From Endomychus coccineus (Eukaryota; Arthropoda; Insecta; Coleoptera; Endomychidae): a DNA stretch of 64,000 nt. The notes below the pieces were generated by a model. The model was not told where the DNA came from. It saw only the letters and a program-made list of their open reading frames with translations, and ran no database searches. Made by a program: the position numbers and the translations under genes. The stretch spans positions 173,135,411 to 173,199,410 of the forward strand of contig OY294068.1 in assembly GCA_958510875.1 (NCBI GenBank), read 5' to 3'. Shown one piece after another: positions 31,795 to 42,954 of the stretch; the stretch's first letter is position 1; each line of letters opens with the position of its first letter.

Positions 31795-32300
31795 GAAATC
31801 TATTGAGAAACATGAGAAATCTCTATCTATATCACTGGATATCTCCAAAGCATTTTACCTAGTTTGACTTCACCAAAGTCATATGGTTTGCCGCCTCAAC
31901 TTTGTCGCTTATTGTCGAGTTTTCTCTCAGATAGATCACTCCGATACAATGCTATCAGTGCTGGTGTTTCACAAGGATCTGTCTTGACATCAACTTAGTT
32001 TCTGCTCCACATAAACGACCTACTGGAATTAATGAAGATTTTGAAATGGGGATCTGATAATCTAGTAGAGTTTAATGCAACCAAAACTCAAGGTTGCGTC
32101 TTCTCCAGGAAGGTGAATCCCACAATCCCTAATATGATGATGTCAAGTACAACTATTCATATCAAGGCTCTCATATTCATGCTCGGTACCACCACCAGCA
32201 CCCTCTCATGGGATGATCATATGGGGTCCAAAGCGAAAACATCTTCGCAAAAACTTTTTTTCAATTTTATGGCAATCGGATGCATAATGGATAATGGTTG
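31795..32300 (+). pseudogene. CR1/jockey-type LINE RT core fossil
   Basis: The order is EKSLSISLDISKAFYLV (first catalytic Asp in SLDIS), then YGLPPQLCRLLSSFLSDRSL, RYNAISAGVSQGSVL, FLLHINDLLE, KWGSDNLVEFNATKTQGCVF and TTSTLSWDDHM. The YADD box between INDLL and KWGSDN is deleted, as in the copy at 2180-3135. Stop codons and frameshifts show an inactive copy. The WGSDNLVEFNATKTQ part is nearly the same as at 2765-2825. Confidence 0.75.
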
Positions 32301-33042
32301 ATGACAAAAATAGATGTTGATTATTAACCATACGACCAGAAAATTGGAAAAGTGTTTAGGTTTTTTGCCACCACCTCTCACTATGAGGTTATGAGATTTT
32401 GCGTTAAATTGGTCGATCCTTAGATTTTTTATCGGAACGAAATGAGGGTTTTTCTCAACACCGAAAAATTGAAATTGAAAAATTGGCGTTTTCCGACGTA
32501 GCTTTTTGACAAGGCCACTTGACCAAATTGCTCAATCGCCGCAGAATTTAATACTTCACATTTTTGTTTATGATGGAGTTTTCGATTAAACGCTCAGTTT
32601 TCAGAAATTAGAGGAAACCCGGAAAAAGTCGGAAAATTTTCAACATTGCGACTGAAGCTTCACTCGGAAATCGAGGAAAAACAGATTATCCTTAACAAAG
32701 GCATACTTGAGCGGTTGAAAGAGTTTCTAGAACTACAACCGTTTTTGGAAGGTAGCCCCATTCCTGAACTTAATTTCTCTGGTCTATTCTGTGTTTCATT
32801 ATTTTTGAGTAGATAAGAATATTTCAATCCAACCAAGCCACACACTTTAGCAGCTTAACCTGTTTCCACTCACAACACCACTCGCATATCTCAAAGGGCA
32901 AGGCTCTGTTGAAGACAGTATTAGAAGTAAGTAAACCAAGCTTCAACTAAATAAATAAACACTAAATTGTCATCCAGTTTACCTCTATTAATAGTTTGCT
33001 CAAAACTCTAATTGAGTAACATGCTTTATTTCACTGATATGT
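32301..33042. other. No recognised gene
   Basis: Moderately AT-rich sequence with many GAAAAATTG/GGAAAA words. The 61-codon minus-strand frame at 32845-32660 has no signature. Nothing is recognised. Confidence 0.3.
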
Positions 33043-33700
33043 TTATAGAATGTTAGATGTTCATCAAAATCAAAATTCCTAGCAAGTTAGTACTTGCGTC
33101 AAATTTGACTACCTCATTATCGAAGGCAATTGACTTAGGAAATGTAAGATTAGTATTTCCACCTATTCTAAATAGGTCGCTAGAGGTTTTACAGATATTA
33201 AGAGTTAGGTTATTTCTAATAAAATAGTCAATGATTCTCCTTAAAGATTTTGTGGTGTTTTCAGTAGTGAAATCATTTTCACTTATTAACTGTTCAGTAT
33301 TAGTATCAATGCATAACTGGAAAAAAATTCTAGATCTTCATTGAACATATTATGAAGGTCATTGATAAATATTATTAACAATAAATGTCCGAGAATGTTT
33401 TCTGCGTAACACCATTGATCACGTTAGAGGTTTGAGACAAACAAGATCTGTAGTTCATATGTATTCTGACAACTTGAGTGCTATTAGACAAATATGATTT
33501 GATGAGATCTAAAAAGAACGCCATAGCGTTCAAGTTTTTGATAGAGATTATTGTGATTCAAGCTGTCAAAAGCTTTGGTAAGATCAATGAATATTCCACA
33601 AGCCTCATCACTGAACTCAAGTATTTCTGAGACCATACTGAGAAAACTAAGGAGGCAAATGGGTACATTTTTGCTTGACGAAGTCTATGTTGAAAACTAT
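33043..33700 (-). pseudogene. Reverse transcriptase fossil of a further LINE family
   Basis: On the minus strand: EILEFSDEACGIFIDLTKAF with DSLNHNNLYQKLERYGV (first catalytic Asp in FIDLTKAFD), a degraded middle, INDLHNMFNEDLE, LISENDFTTENTTKSLRRII, DYFIRNNLTLNICKTS and VVKFDASTNLLGI. The YADD box is lost. The last part, including AATTTGACGCAAGTACTAAC and the ATGAACATCTAACATTCTAT that follows, matches 48060-48140 (+), so both belong to one family. The fragment ends abruptly at 33043 on the matching word GTTTATAGAATG. Confidence 0.7.
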
Positions 33701-34194
33701 GTGATAATGTGTTTATGATAATGAACTATAGATTGTATAGGTACCTAAGGGAAGTTAGTAATCAGCCGGATCTAGACTATCAGATGATGTTTGTGTCCAT
33801 GGGTTGGTGTGGGCTGTTTAAAAAATGTGGAGATGATTGCAGTTACTGGTCGTATGGATTTAATATAAAATAGAATATAATTTTCATTAGCTGTTACTAA
33901 AACATATTTTCTGTTCCTACAATCATATATTTGACCCGCAGAAGTGTCCGAAAGCTATTTTGCTGACAAAAGTGAGGGAAGTCAGTGATCGATTAATTTT
34001 TCTTCGAACATTTGGTAAACACTCCAATTTTTGGTAAATTACATTTAAGATTAAGGCTACAAATATTATACCCTGTTGATTATTTTGCAAGAAGAGGAGC
34101 AACGTTACAATTGGCATGTTTCCACTGGGTACCATGATATTTGAGAGTTGATAGCAGCTTAAGTAAAGCTGGAATGCAACCTCGTCTGATAGTA
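33701..34194. repeat. Contains a dispersed repeat copy (33895-33990)
   Basis: The sequence TTCTGTTCCTACAATCATAT, TTGACCCGCAGAAGTGTCCG, AAAGCTATTTTGC and AAAAGTGAGGGAAGTC is found again at 52418-52510 and, more diverged, at 37323-37400. The CAGAAGTGTCCGAAA core also appears inverted at 45434-45450 and 45613-45627. No coding capacity is seen. It is likely an old non-autonomous element. Confidence 0.6.
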
Positions 34195-34285
34195 ATCAGA
34201 TATTTGATATATCTCTTGTAGTCGGAAAAGGATTACACCATACCTGTGTTTCTTCGTGATTTGATTGCCAGATATTTCCAAAAAA
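34195..34285 (+). repeat. Dispersed repeat, copy 1 (partner 36068-36160)
   Basis: TTTGATATATCTCTTGTAGTC with the downstream CACCATACCTG and GATTGCCAGATATTTCCAAAA parallels TTTGATATATCTCATTTAGTC, TACCATACCTGA and GATTGTCCAAGCTATTTCC at 36068-36155, in the same orientation. Confidence 0.5.
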
Positions 34286-36180
34286 ATGCAACGACATACA
34301 TATTCATATTCATCCTTTTCTTAAACGTTTCAGTCTGTTTCACATAAACATCATTAACGAGTGCTTTTTTAAGAACATAATGTATGGTTTTCGTCATCCT
34401 CGCTACTGTTTTGTTTGAACCATTGTTATCGTCTTCGTCAAAATGGAAAAATTGAACTCTACAATGTACTTCTGAAGTTTATGGAAAATATTCATGCAAA
34501 AAGATCTATCAAGTCCCATTCGATAGTGTTATATATTATTTTTCAAAACTGACAAATATAATAATTGTTTATTCTTGATTATATTTGAAGTACTCTGATA
34601 CCATTTTGTATCGCGTTATGTTTGAGCAGTGAAGAATATTTCGATGCAGGTTTTTTTCACATACTCCACATTCTAATACCTTTCCATTTACATCGCGCAA
34701 CCATCAAAGTGAAAAGATCAGTCGAAGAGAGAAGTAGAAGTCACGTAAGCCGCAAGCAAGCTTCCATTAAAAAACACCCTTAATTTATCATCCGTTTTAT
34801 TCGAATGGAGAGTTAATGGGAGCTTAGGGTGGTCCCTCACCTAGCGCACTGGGGCGGTGCACGGAGTCCCCTTCTCTGAACTCTGCTGGTAAAATGTTGT
34901 GCCATATAAAGCTTTCAGTGAAATTTACATATTTTTGCACAGTAAAGAATAAAATTCGCAAAGCAATCTTATGATGAAACGCGATATTATTTGAATATTT
35001 ACTTTACAAGTGAGAGAAGGACGGATATTTCAGATAATGTCTTCGCAAAACGAGACGGAATAGTTGCTGCAATGGCTGAATCGGAGGTACATTCCCAGCA
35101 AACGCAACTTCCACGTTATAGCTTCACGACATATAGGTGTTTCATACTTACATTCAAATACGTAATTTGTAGACATTCGCGTCAAGCTAAACCGAATTTT
35201 TAGTAAAGGGAAAGTTTCACATAAATTTATTAAGAAATCAACAAGGGCACAAATAGAATATATTAGCGTCAAAAAATATTGTTAAACATATTACACATCA
35301 GAATAGAAAAGAAAGTAAATTCAAATGACCGATTTGGATATTCACCAATAATTAATAGCTTTGTCAACATATTTTTGTGTCTTTACACCAATCGCATTCT
35401 TTACCATGCCCATCTCATTCACCTTAATTACATACTTATCTTCTGAGGGGGCTGCGTGTTGAAGCTATTGATCATTTTAATACAGAACTAGTTTGAGTTT
35501 CAATATGATATATTTAACTAATTAAATTGTGACATGTGTATGCAAAGCTTTAACACCATGTTCAAAAAAAATATCTCATCACTGAAGCGTGGAATATATT
35601 CAGGAAAAAAATGTTAATATATGCACATATTTATGCGAGTCTTTATCGAAAACATGCACATATTTTTTGAACATAATAGAAAAATGTGAGAATTAATACG
35701 TTTCTTGTTGAGTTATGCAAAAACGTTTCAGAAAAGTGAATACTAATTTTTCTGAAGAACAGAACATATTGAATATAAAGAAGACATTTTCTATCAGGTA
35801 CACATTATTTTTATATTACATCAAATTGCGTACAATAAAATACAATTTAATATATAAAATTAAAAAATCCTAATTAATCCGTCACAGTAGGGAAGGATTT
35901 TTTTATTATATGTTTTTCAAAATTTTCAGTTAATTTATCTTTACACAAATGCGAAGAATATGTTATAGAATGTGCAACAATTATATAAACATCAGTAATC
36001 AAATCAAGTGATTTGCGAAGAGTAACTTGCCATGAACACAATTATCTATTCTCAAAGCGGTAATACTAGTTTGATATATCTCATTTAGTCAGATACCATA
36101 CCATACCTGATTGTTGTTAAGTTGATTGTCCAAGCTATTTCCAAAATTCCATATTCTTGCTTCCTTCGCATAACGTAGTA
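34286..36180. other. No gene seen; hAT-like ATGC words and a dispersed repeat
   Basis: At 35613-35675 the words ATATGCACATATTTATGCG and ACATGCACATATTTTTTG resemble the ATATGC clusters at 16808-16850. 36068-36160 is the partner of the repeat at 34195-34285. The 70-80 codon frames on both strands near 35000-35270 have no signature. The rest is AT-rich and unassigned. Confidence 0.35.
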
Positions 36181-37105
36181 TACAGGGTGTGAATAAATAA
36201 CTGCGGAAAAATTCAGGGGGTGATTCCTTGTTGAAAAATAAGGTGGGTCTTTCATATAAAATGTTTCTCTAAATCACTTCGTTTTCGAGACACAGGGTGT
36301 TGAAATTGAAAAAAAAATTTAGTTTTTCGCGAATATCTCCGGAACCGTTTATCGTACAGCAATCCCTACTCATAGTAAGCTATGTTTAGTGCGATACAAA
36401 AATTTTTTTATTCATAATTGGTAAAGATTTTGAAGGGGTAGTAGCTGTTTTTCTCCCCAACTTGTACACCACTAAAAAAAGTACGGTTTTGAGATGCCAA
36501 TTTGAACCGCTAATGTTTTCTACACAAAAAAGGTACTCCTGGTTATAAGCTCTAAAGTTAACCGTTTTCGAGAAAAATCAACGTTCATGTTGAAAAACAT
36601 TGTCAATTCTTTGAAATAAAATTTATTTTTTACCAGTTAAACGGAATTTCTTTACACAAGTAACAAAACCAAAAATTGACCATGTTTTTCAACATAAAAG
36701 TTGATTTTTCTCGAAAACGGTTAACTTTAGAGCTCATAACGAAGAGTACCTTCTTTGTGAAGAAAACATTGGCGGTTCAAATGGGCATCTAAAACCGTAC
36801 TTTTTCTAGTGGCGTAGAAGTTGAGGAAAAAACAACCACTACCCCTTCAAAATCTTCACCAATTATGAAGAAAATCGCACAAAACATAGCTTACTATGAG
36901 TAGAGATTGCTTACAAAAGCTGTTTTCTGTACGATTAACGGTTCCGGAGATATTCGCAAAAAACTAAACTTTTTTTCCAATTTCAACACCCTGTATCTCG
37001 AAAACGAACTGATTCAGAGAAAAATTTTATATGGAAGACCCACTTTATTTTTCAACAAAAAATCACTCCCTGAATTTTTTCTCAGTTATTTATTTACACC
37101 CTGTA
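36181..37105. mobile_element. 925-bp foldback (long inverted repeat) element, non-autonomous
   Basis: The left end TACAGGGTGTGAATAAATAA and right end TTATTTATTTACACCCTGTA are inverted copies, flanked by TA on both sides (36179-36180 and 37106-37107). The arms extend to about 36600 and from about 36680, so more than 400 bp on each side pair and only about 80 bp forms the middle. No transposase is present. The TACAGGGTGT tips and TA duplication match the mariner-like element at 13230-15546, so a related transposase may have moved it. The 68-codon frame at 36907-37113 is a by-product of the arm. Confidence 0.85.
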
Positions 37106-37107
37106 TA

Positions 37108-37837
37108 GTGTAAGGAAAGTATTGTAATTGGCTCAAAAATATGAGAAGTCACGCACGTCTATTTTATGCGTTTACTATGTGGCAACTTTCTGTAAATCAT
37201 GTCACAGCAGTGTCAGTATAAAACATACAATAGTAAGATACATTATGTAGACTTTGAATAAAATTTCGATGTAACCTAGAGTATATTCTAACGTCTTTTA
37301 TTAGCGGTTCCTATATCATTTGCAATATATTTTGTCCTCCTACAATTATGCATTCGAGCTGCAGAATTGTCCGAAACCTATTTTGCCTACAAAAGTTAGA
37401 GAAGCCACCTGATCAACTGATCACAGTTTCATTTAAGAGTAATTTTATATTTTTCAGATGAATCGCTACTCAACATTGCCCAACGTTTTTTGCTACTGCC
37501 ATTCGCATTCGGTAATGTTTCACCAGACAATATGCCGCGGCTTGAATCGCTTAATGATATAATGTCAACAGCACTAACTAACAAATATTATATTGTACTT
37601 CCTCGAGACGGAATTGTATAGAGCTGTTCATTGATTAGGGCTCGACTTTTATCAGTATGACACAGAAATATGAACAATTAAAAGATGGTAAGGCTGTTTC
37701 AGTTCGGCCAATCACAACACAATCAAACCGTTCTGGACAGCTGTATCTCCGTCTCACGATTCATCAGCAGAACGAGCAGGTTGTACTGCCACTGATCGTC
37801 TGTTCCATCCGTGGTACAAAATACAGTAGGTGTAATT
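37108..37837 (+). other. Dispersed repeat followed by unidentified open frames
   Basis: 37323-37400 is a diverged copy of the 33895 repeat. After an acceptor-like ATTTTATATTTTTCAG (ending 37458) a frame of 55 codons runs to TAG: ESLLNIAQRFLLLPFAFGNV followed by SPDNMPRLESLNDIMSTALT. A second frame (37657-37837) begins MTQKYEQLKDGKAVSVRPIT. The hAT insertion at 37846 cuts it off. I recognise neither. They may be exon-like remains or chance. Confidence 0.25.
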
Positions 37838-38299
37838 GTTTGGAGCAGGGTTTTTCAACCTTCTTGAATACGCCACGAGTGAAAAAATTCTGGCGACCCC
37901 CCAGGACCTTCCGATTTAAATGATGTGCTTAATATTTGATCAAAGTTGTGAACTCTATTGGAGGTAAATCCTACAAATTCGACTGTTTAGAATTGTTTGT
38001 AAAGAAATGGGTTCGCTCCTACGAAATCTCCTTTATCACACAAAGGTCAGGGGGCCAAAGGAAAAATTTTAGAACAATTTCTGGAACTAAAAACTAAATT
38101 GTTTATGTTCGTACAAGAATTGAATAGAATCAGCCCTTATGTGATGAAAATCAATTGTAAACTTAAATAAAATGCTATTGAAATTAGAGAAAAAAACGTT
38201 CTAACGGCCAAAGGTAAAAATTAAAGGATTCCTGTCAAAACTTGGTTTGTGGTCAACGCCTTCACAAAAAAGGATGTACCCTTGCGATCGGAAGATTGA

Positions 38300-38570
38300 T
38301 GAAGAATTTGCCACAGATCAATCGTTGGTAGTAAGCTCTCACATTCCTTGCATTATACCGAGCTATTGAGTTACTTTCCAGAAGATGAAAGAAAAACTGC
38401 TGCTGACGGTATGCTTAAGATGGAATTTAATTCCCAAAATATTGATGTCTTTTGGATGAAGAGAAGAAGAATACCGAGAGCTGGCAAAGGAAGCTTTAAA
38501 ATTATTTTTCCACTACTAGCTGTGAAGTTGACAATTATTGCGTCTCCTAGCCTACTGAGAAGTTGAATTT
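38300..38570 (+). pseudogene. hAT transposase fragment (ZBED5/SPIN-like)
   Basis: The frame gives YTELLSYFPEDERKTAADGM, then NIDVFWMKRR, and after a one-base shift KEYRELAKEALKLFF-like sequence. This corresponds to the region where these transposases have FW...KEYPxLSKxALKxLIPF before the hAT C-terminal box. The catalytic N-terminal part and the final SAL/RLK box are not found. It is inactive. Confidence 0.5.
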
Positions 38571-39474
38571 CTCTAGTAGTGGTTAATAATTTTTTCTATT
38601 GTTGACCTAGGTTAATAATGAACAAACTCAAATGTTCTGAGAATCCAGGGATAGTTGTTTAACAAAAACTTGTGCAACGTGATTTTGTATACCCAGGAGA
38701 TTGTCTTCAACGTATTTGCTGCTTGAAATTACCTAACATGATAAAATTATTTGAATAAAAAAATGCCATTAGTTTAAAATTCGCGCTCAACATGAATGAC
38801 TGATGACATTTTTGTGAATCGTGACCGTAACCTACAACGAGTGCCGGACAGAGCCGAGCTTGGATATGTTACAAAACTATTTAAACAAAATAAGAGTAAG
38901 GCCACGAGAACACATAATTACCATGAGACGACATTGAATAAAACTGATTACTTTTCAAGTGAGTAACCTTGCTACATGCTACAGATAATAGATGGTTTTG
39001 TAAATTTTAGGTTAGTATTCGACTGAAGTGAAAACAAGATTTCAGTAGTGAAAACGATAGAAAAGGGAAATAGTTGATCTCAACATAGAATAATGTGCCC
39101 ATAAAGTAGAGGCCTTTTTATTGCTTGTATAATCGTGGAAGTATGCCAGTAGTAAGTAGAAATCATCTCTACGTTTTTGGTACTGCACCAAACTGTCTGT
39201 ACAGAAACTTTTTCTGCGATTTCTCGCATTTCTGGCGGTTTGCAATTTAAATTTTCCCTCATTTCGGCTTTTCATATGTATACATAATGTATACGTAAAT
39301 ATTTCAACAATATGGTTTTTGAGAAATGTCATTTAATAGAAATGTCAAAATTGATTTCCAGCCTACGTACTTTTTATCAGACAGAAATTACGCAAGCATA
39401 CGTATCAAATTGTTTACTTCATTTAACTTAAAAATATTAAATTCTAGTTTAATGTGCTAGTAGTGGAAAAAATT

Positions 39475-39606
39475 GTATATACACCACGGTGGTGAAGACA
39501 TTTATAGACCTCGCACCTTATTCCGCTCGGGGCAAAGCCCCTCGCGAAATAATCTTGATGCTCGGTCAATAATAATAGTCTTCAACACCTTGGTGTATAA
39601 TATACT
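39475..39606. mobile_element. Small hairpin element nested in the hAT
   Basis: TATACACCACGGTGGTGAAG (39478) is matched inverted by CTTCAACACCTTGGTGTATA (39582-39601). Between them lies a second, short hairpin, CTCGGGGCAAAGCCCCTCG (39527-39545). The result is a double stem-loop of about 130 bp, typical of a small foldback element. Confidence 0.65.
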
Positions 39607-39914
39607 ATTGTGCCATTGACCAGTTCCTACCTAGGTGAACTAACGTTCTATCCAATGGTGAATATAGATTCTAAGGAGAGAAATAGGCTCCAATTACAAA
39701 ATGATTTGGTTATTCGCGTCCGAAAATAGAAAAAACCACGATTCGACAGGTACAGCCTTTTCACTGAAATTATTCTATTTTCCTTGTAATGTAGCACCTT
39801 TGCTCTTGCTTTTTAATTTTACCTGGGTTTGGCTTGCGACCGGGACCCCCGAGGTAGACTTGGTCGACCCCCTCGGGGGTCACGACCCACACGTTGAAAA
39901 ACTCTGGTCTAGAG

Positions 39915-40499
39915 TAACCTTGATGTTACAATACCATCTATATCCAAATAGATATAATATGTCCCACTAAGAAATCTTTGCAATAAAGCGCATTGACCAA
40001 TTATTTATAATTTCAGTATTGGTCAAGTAAACTTATTAATTTTCAGATCAATATCAGCTTACTTTTATTCTTTAATGTTACTAATATGTGGACAACATTT
40101 TGCGATTTGTTGTTGCTTTCTAGTTCGGGGGCCTGTATCGTTGATACTCCTGCTACAGCGGTAGCTAAGCCCTGCAACATGGTATAGTTTTATAATTTTA
40201 GTTTCAGGTGTATTCACTCTTTTCTTGGTTCAAACTCTATGAAAATAGAGTTTTAATTCATTATGTTAGTTACTCGGTTAGCTATTAAGAAAGGTAGTGA
40301 ATATACAGGGTTATTCATATTCATGAAGAACTACTAAATATATAGGTTTTGAAACTTATTTAAGTGCCTATGATGTCCATTTTTTTAATATTTTCGTACG
40401 TTCTATGTTGCCGCTCCTATTAGAAAGTTATAGATACTTTGAAATTTCAACAGGAACATCCTCTATCTAATGTTAAATTTGAGCTCTCCTTGGTGTTAT
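39915..40499. other. No gene seen
   Basis: Nothing is recognised. ATATACAGGGTTATTCATAT at 40303-40322 resembles the TACAGGGT tip of the foldback elements but has no partner that I can find. Confidence 0.3.
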
Positions 40500-40625
40500 A
40501 TTTGAACCCTCCTTGGTGCCAAACTCGGTCAAATTCTTTGGAAATATCCAATGCTACAGCAGGAGAGTATCCATATTTTTCAATAGATGTGTTACATATA
40601 ATGGTCATTCACGATCCTGGAACTA
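40500..40625 (-). pseudogene. Reverse transcriptase scrap (CR1/jockey-type)
   Basis: On the minus strand: YVTHLLKKYG-like sequence across a one-base shift, then AVALDISKEFDRVWHQGG, the first catalytic RT block (usual form: SLVVALDIxKAFDRVWH). The preceding DRE(Q/W)PLY corresponds to DRQYGF. It is only about 125 bp long and matches the family of the fossil at 12240-12660. Confidence 0.6.
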
Positions 40626-42249
40626 TCCTCTATGTTGAAAGCTCTTATTTTCTTTAAGCACAATTTCCAAATTGTTGTTGAATGAATGGTCAGTTTTGTA
40701 TAGGCGATAGGCATAAATTGAATTTTGTTTTTTTATTGGAGAAGCTTTATTGGTGTTCCAATATTCATTTTGAATAGACTTAAATTCTCGAAAAACATAA
40801 CGAGGGTTACAAAGCGTTGTAAGAGACGAAACAATTTGTGAAGCGAAACATAGAATAGCCAAGCAACCATCGCAATTCTATTGAGGGATGTAATTGAAAT
40901 ATTCTCACGTCACTTGAGAATAAAATATACCATCAAGCTTGTTTTTGGTTTTGTTGAGAACTTATACAAGTTTTCAATGATTTATTACCGACTATTCCTT
41001 CAAAATTACCATGGAAGAAACTTGATCAGCTAGTACCTAAAGCAAATATTTGTTAGTTTGTTGAAATGATAATAAACTAGAGTTTCAAATTCATACTATA
41101 CCACAAAGATTGTTACAAAATAAAACACCCTTAAACGAGAGAATCTGATATATTGTTGTTGAACACGTCATGCGACGGTGTGTCAAATGTGATGTAGGCA
41201 TGCATTCAACACTAAAATTCCCATTTAAATTAGCTGCACTTGTTTCAGGTAATATGTGTGTGTAGAGTTCTGAGGCAGATGTGACGTTGACGGGGCTAAA
41301 CGTATCAAAAAGGACGCATTTACTTGTCACTCCTTAGATACACAATCTAAAATACAAAATTACTGTATACAACTACGCTTTGTCCGAAGAATAAATTGTA
41401 GTGTAAATGTCTCGAGACCGCAGATAAGGCATTTATTCCGTCTTTTGTAAGCAGATGTTGATGTTGGTAAATTGAATTATACCTCATTCTTCTTCACAAA
41501 ACTCAAAGAAAACGATGGCAATTTTGTGGCAACGAACCGTTAATCCTATCAACAATTTACGTTTTGTCAGGTTTTTCAAGCAAGAAGTTCTCAATGGTTT
41601 CATGAATATCGTTCATAGCTCCTGTTGATGAATGACTCGCAAAACAGTTGAATGGTGGAAACACAATTACACACCTACTATTACCTAAATTCATTATCAT
41701 CCTTAGTTAATGATGGATTTAAATTGTACTTAGGTATATACTTACTAGGATAAAGCCACTCGCGCTTTTGTCTGATTTTCAAAAACAAATGAATCAAACT
41801 TAATTAATTACCGTTTTTCATTGAATTGGAACTAATCGGGATATTATTGGCGATATCAACATTAAAACAAATACTAATTATGAGTAAAATTAAATGTCAA
41901 TCTTGTTATCATCCAATTGACTCTTCAATAAGATGACAAGACAATGCCTTAATAACCGTTAGTCTTATATAATTTGATTGACAGGCAATCTGATACTCAC
42001 GTGATTTGCATACATACATACAGAATGTTTTGAAATATTGTTTAGACAACTATGCGTATAGTATAGTGTCGTCATAGGATAACATTATAATTAGGCAGCC
42101 GGTTTGGAGAAAACTGATAATTTGAAACAGTTTTGTTTTCCTTTTACAACATATAGTGGTAATAAGGTCTCTAAATTTCGATGTTTTAATAGAGAATCTC
42201 GATGAGTATGAGAGATGCCAGCACTTTTTTGGTGAGATTTTGAAAGTCA
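40626..42249. other. No recognised gene or element
   Basis: Several 60-80 codon minus-strand frames exist but show no family signature. At 42019, ACATACAGAATGTTTTGAAA resembles the reverse complement of the element end near 50553, without further support. Confidence 0.3.
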
Positions 42250-42950
42250 TTATTTGTAGAAATTCAACTTGATATAAATAATTTTATTTAAATTTATGAA
42301 TTTTTCTTTTATATACACTAGCGTTATTTAAATTTTAAAATGAATAAATGTATGTTTATTCATTTTTATTAGTAAACAAAACTTTATTTAAGTAACAATT
42401 TTTCATATTTATAGTTTTTTGGATGAAATTTTAAAGGAATATTTTCATAATTTAATTTTAATTTTATTAATAAATTTATATAATTTTCATGGGTTTTGAA
42501 GTTTATTTATATTCATAATTAAGAATTAAATTTGAATATAATCTCTATTATTAATTTTTATATTATCAATTGAATAAATATAAAAATAAAAAATTTACTT
42601 CTTATTATTAAAATATGAAAAATTATTTTAAAAAATTCTTGATTAAAATGTGAAGGAAAAGTATTCATGTTTATTATTTTAAAGGAAAAATTAATTTAAT
42701 TATATTTTATTAGTATTGAGAAAGAATTTTGAAAAATAAGTACTATTTAAAAAAAATGATGTTTTGTTAAAGTAAGAAATTGGTTTTTTTTTTATTCTTT
42801 TATTTTAAAATCTTATTTATTTTATTGAAAATTTTATTCAAATTTATTAATTTTTTCTTTTATATTTACTATTATAATTTGAATTTTCAAATAAATAAAA
42901 CATATGTCTATTCATTTGTTATTAGTAAATAAAGTTTTATTAAAATGTTC
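42250..42950. repeat. Extremely AT-rich block bounded by two direct repeats
   Basis: 42288-42395 and 42838-42945 are direct repeats of about 110 bp: TTATGAATTTTTCTTTTATA versus TTATTAATTTTTTCTTTTAT, then ATTTAAATTTTAAAATGAAT versus AATTTGAATTTTCAAATAAA, and TTAGTAAACAAAACTTTATT versus TTAGTAAATAAAGTTTTATT. The block between them is almost only A and T. No mitochondrial gene is recognised in it. Its right repeat abuts the inverted-repeat element starting near 42955. Confidence 0.6.
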
Positions 42951-42954
42951 TCGA

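Larger units (their letters stand above)
37846..39906 (+). mobile_element. hAT element with 8-bp target duplications
   Basis: The left end CAGGGTTTTTCAACC (37846) and right end GTTGAAAAACTCTG (39906) are imperfect inverted copies. The flanking octamers are GTTTGGAG (37838-37845) and GTCTAGAG (39907-39914), six of eight identical and close to the nTCTAGAn preference known for hAT insertions. Subterminal CpG-rich parts (GGCGACCCCCCAGG on the left, CCTCGGGGGTCACGACCC on the right) fit SPIN/ZBED5-like hATs. The interior holds only a transposase scrap and a nested small hairpin element. Confidence 0.75.

Noticed and set aside
42250..42950. Nuclear copy of mitochondrial DNA
   Set aside because: The composition would fit, but no mitochondrial coding or rRNA sequence is recognisable, so it is left as an AT-rich repeat block.
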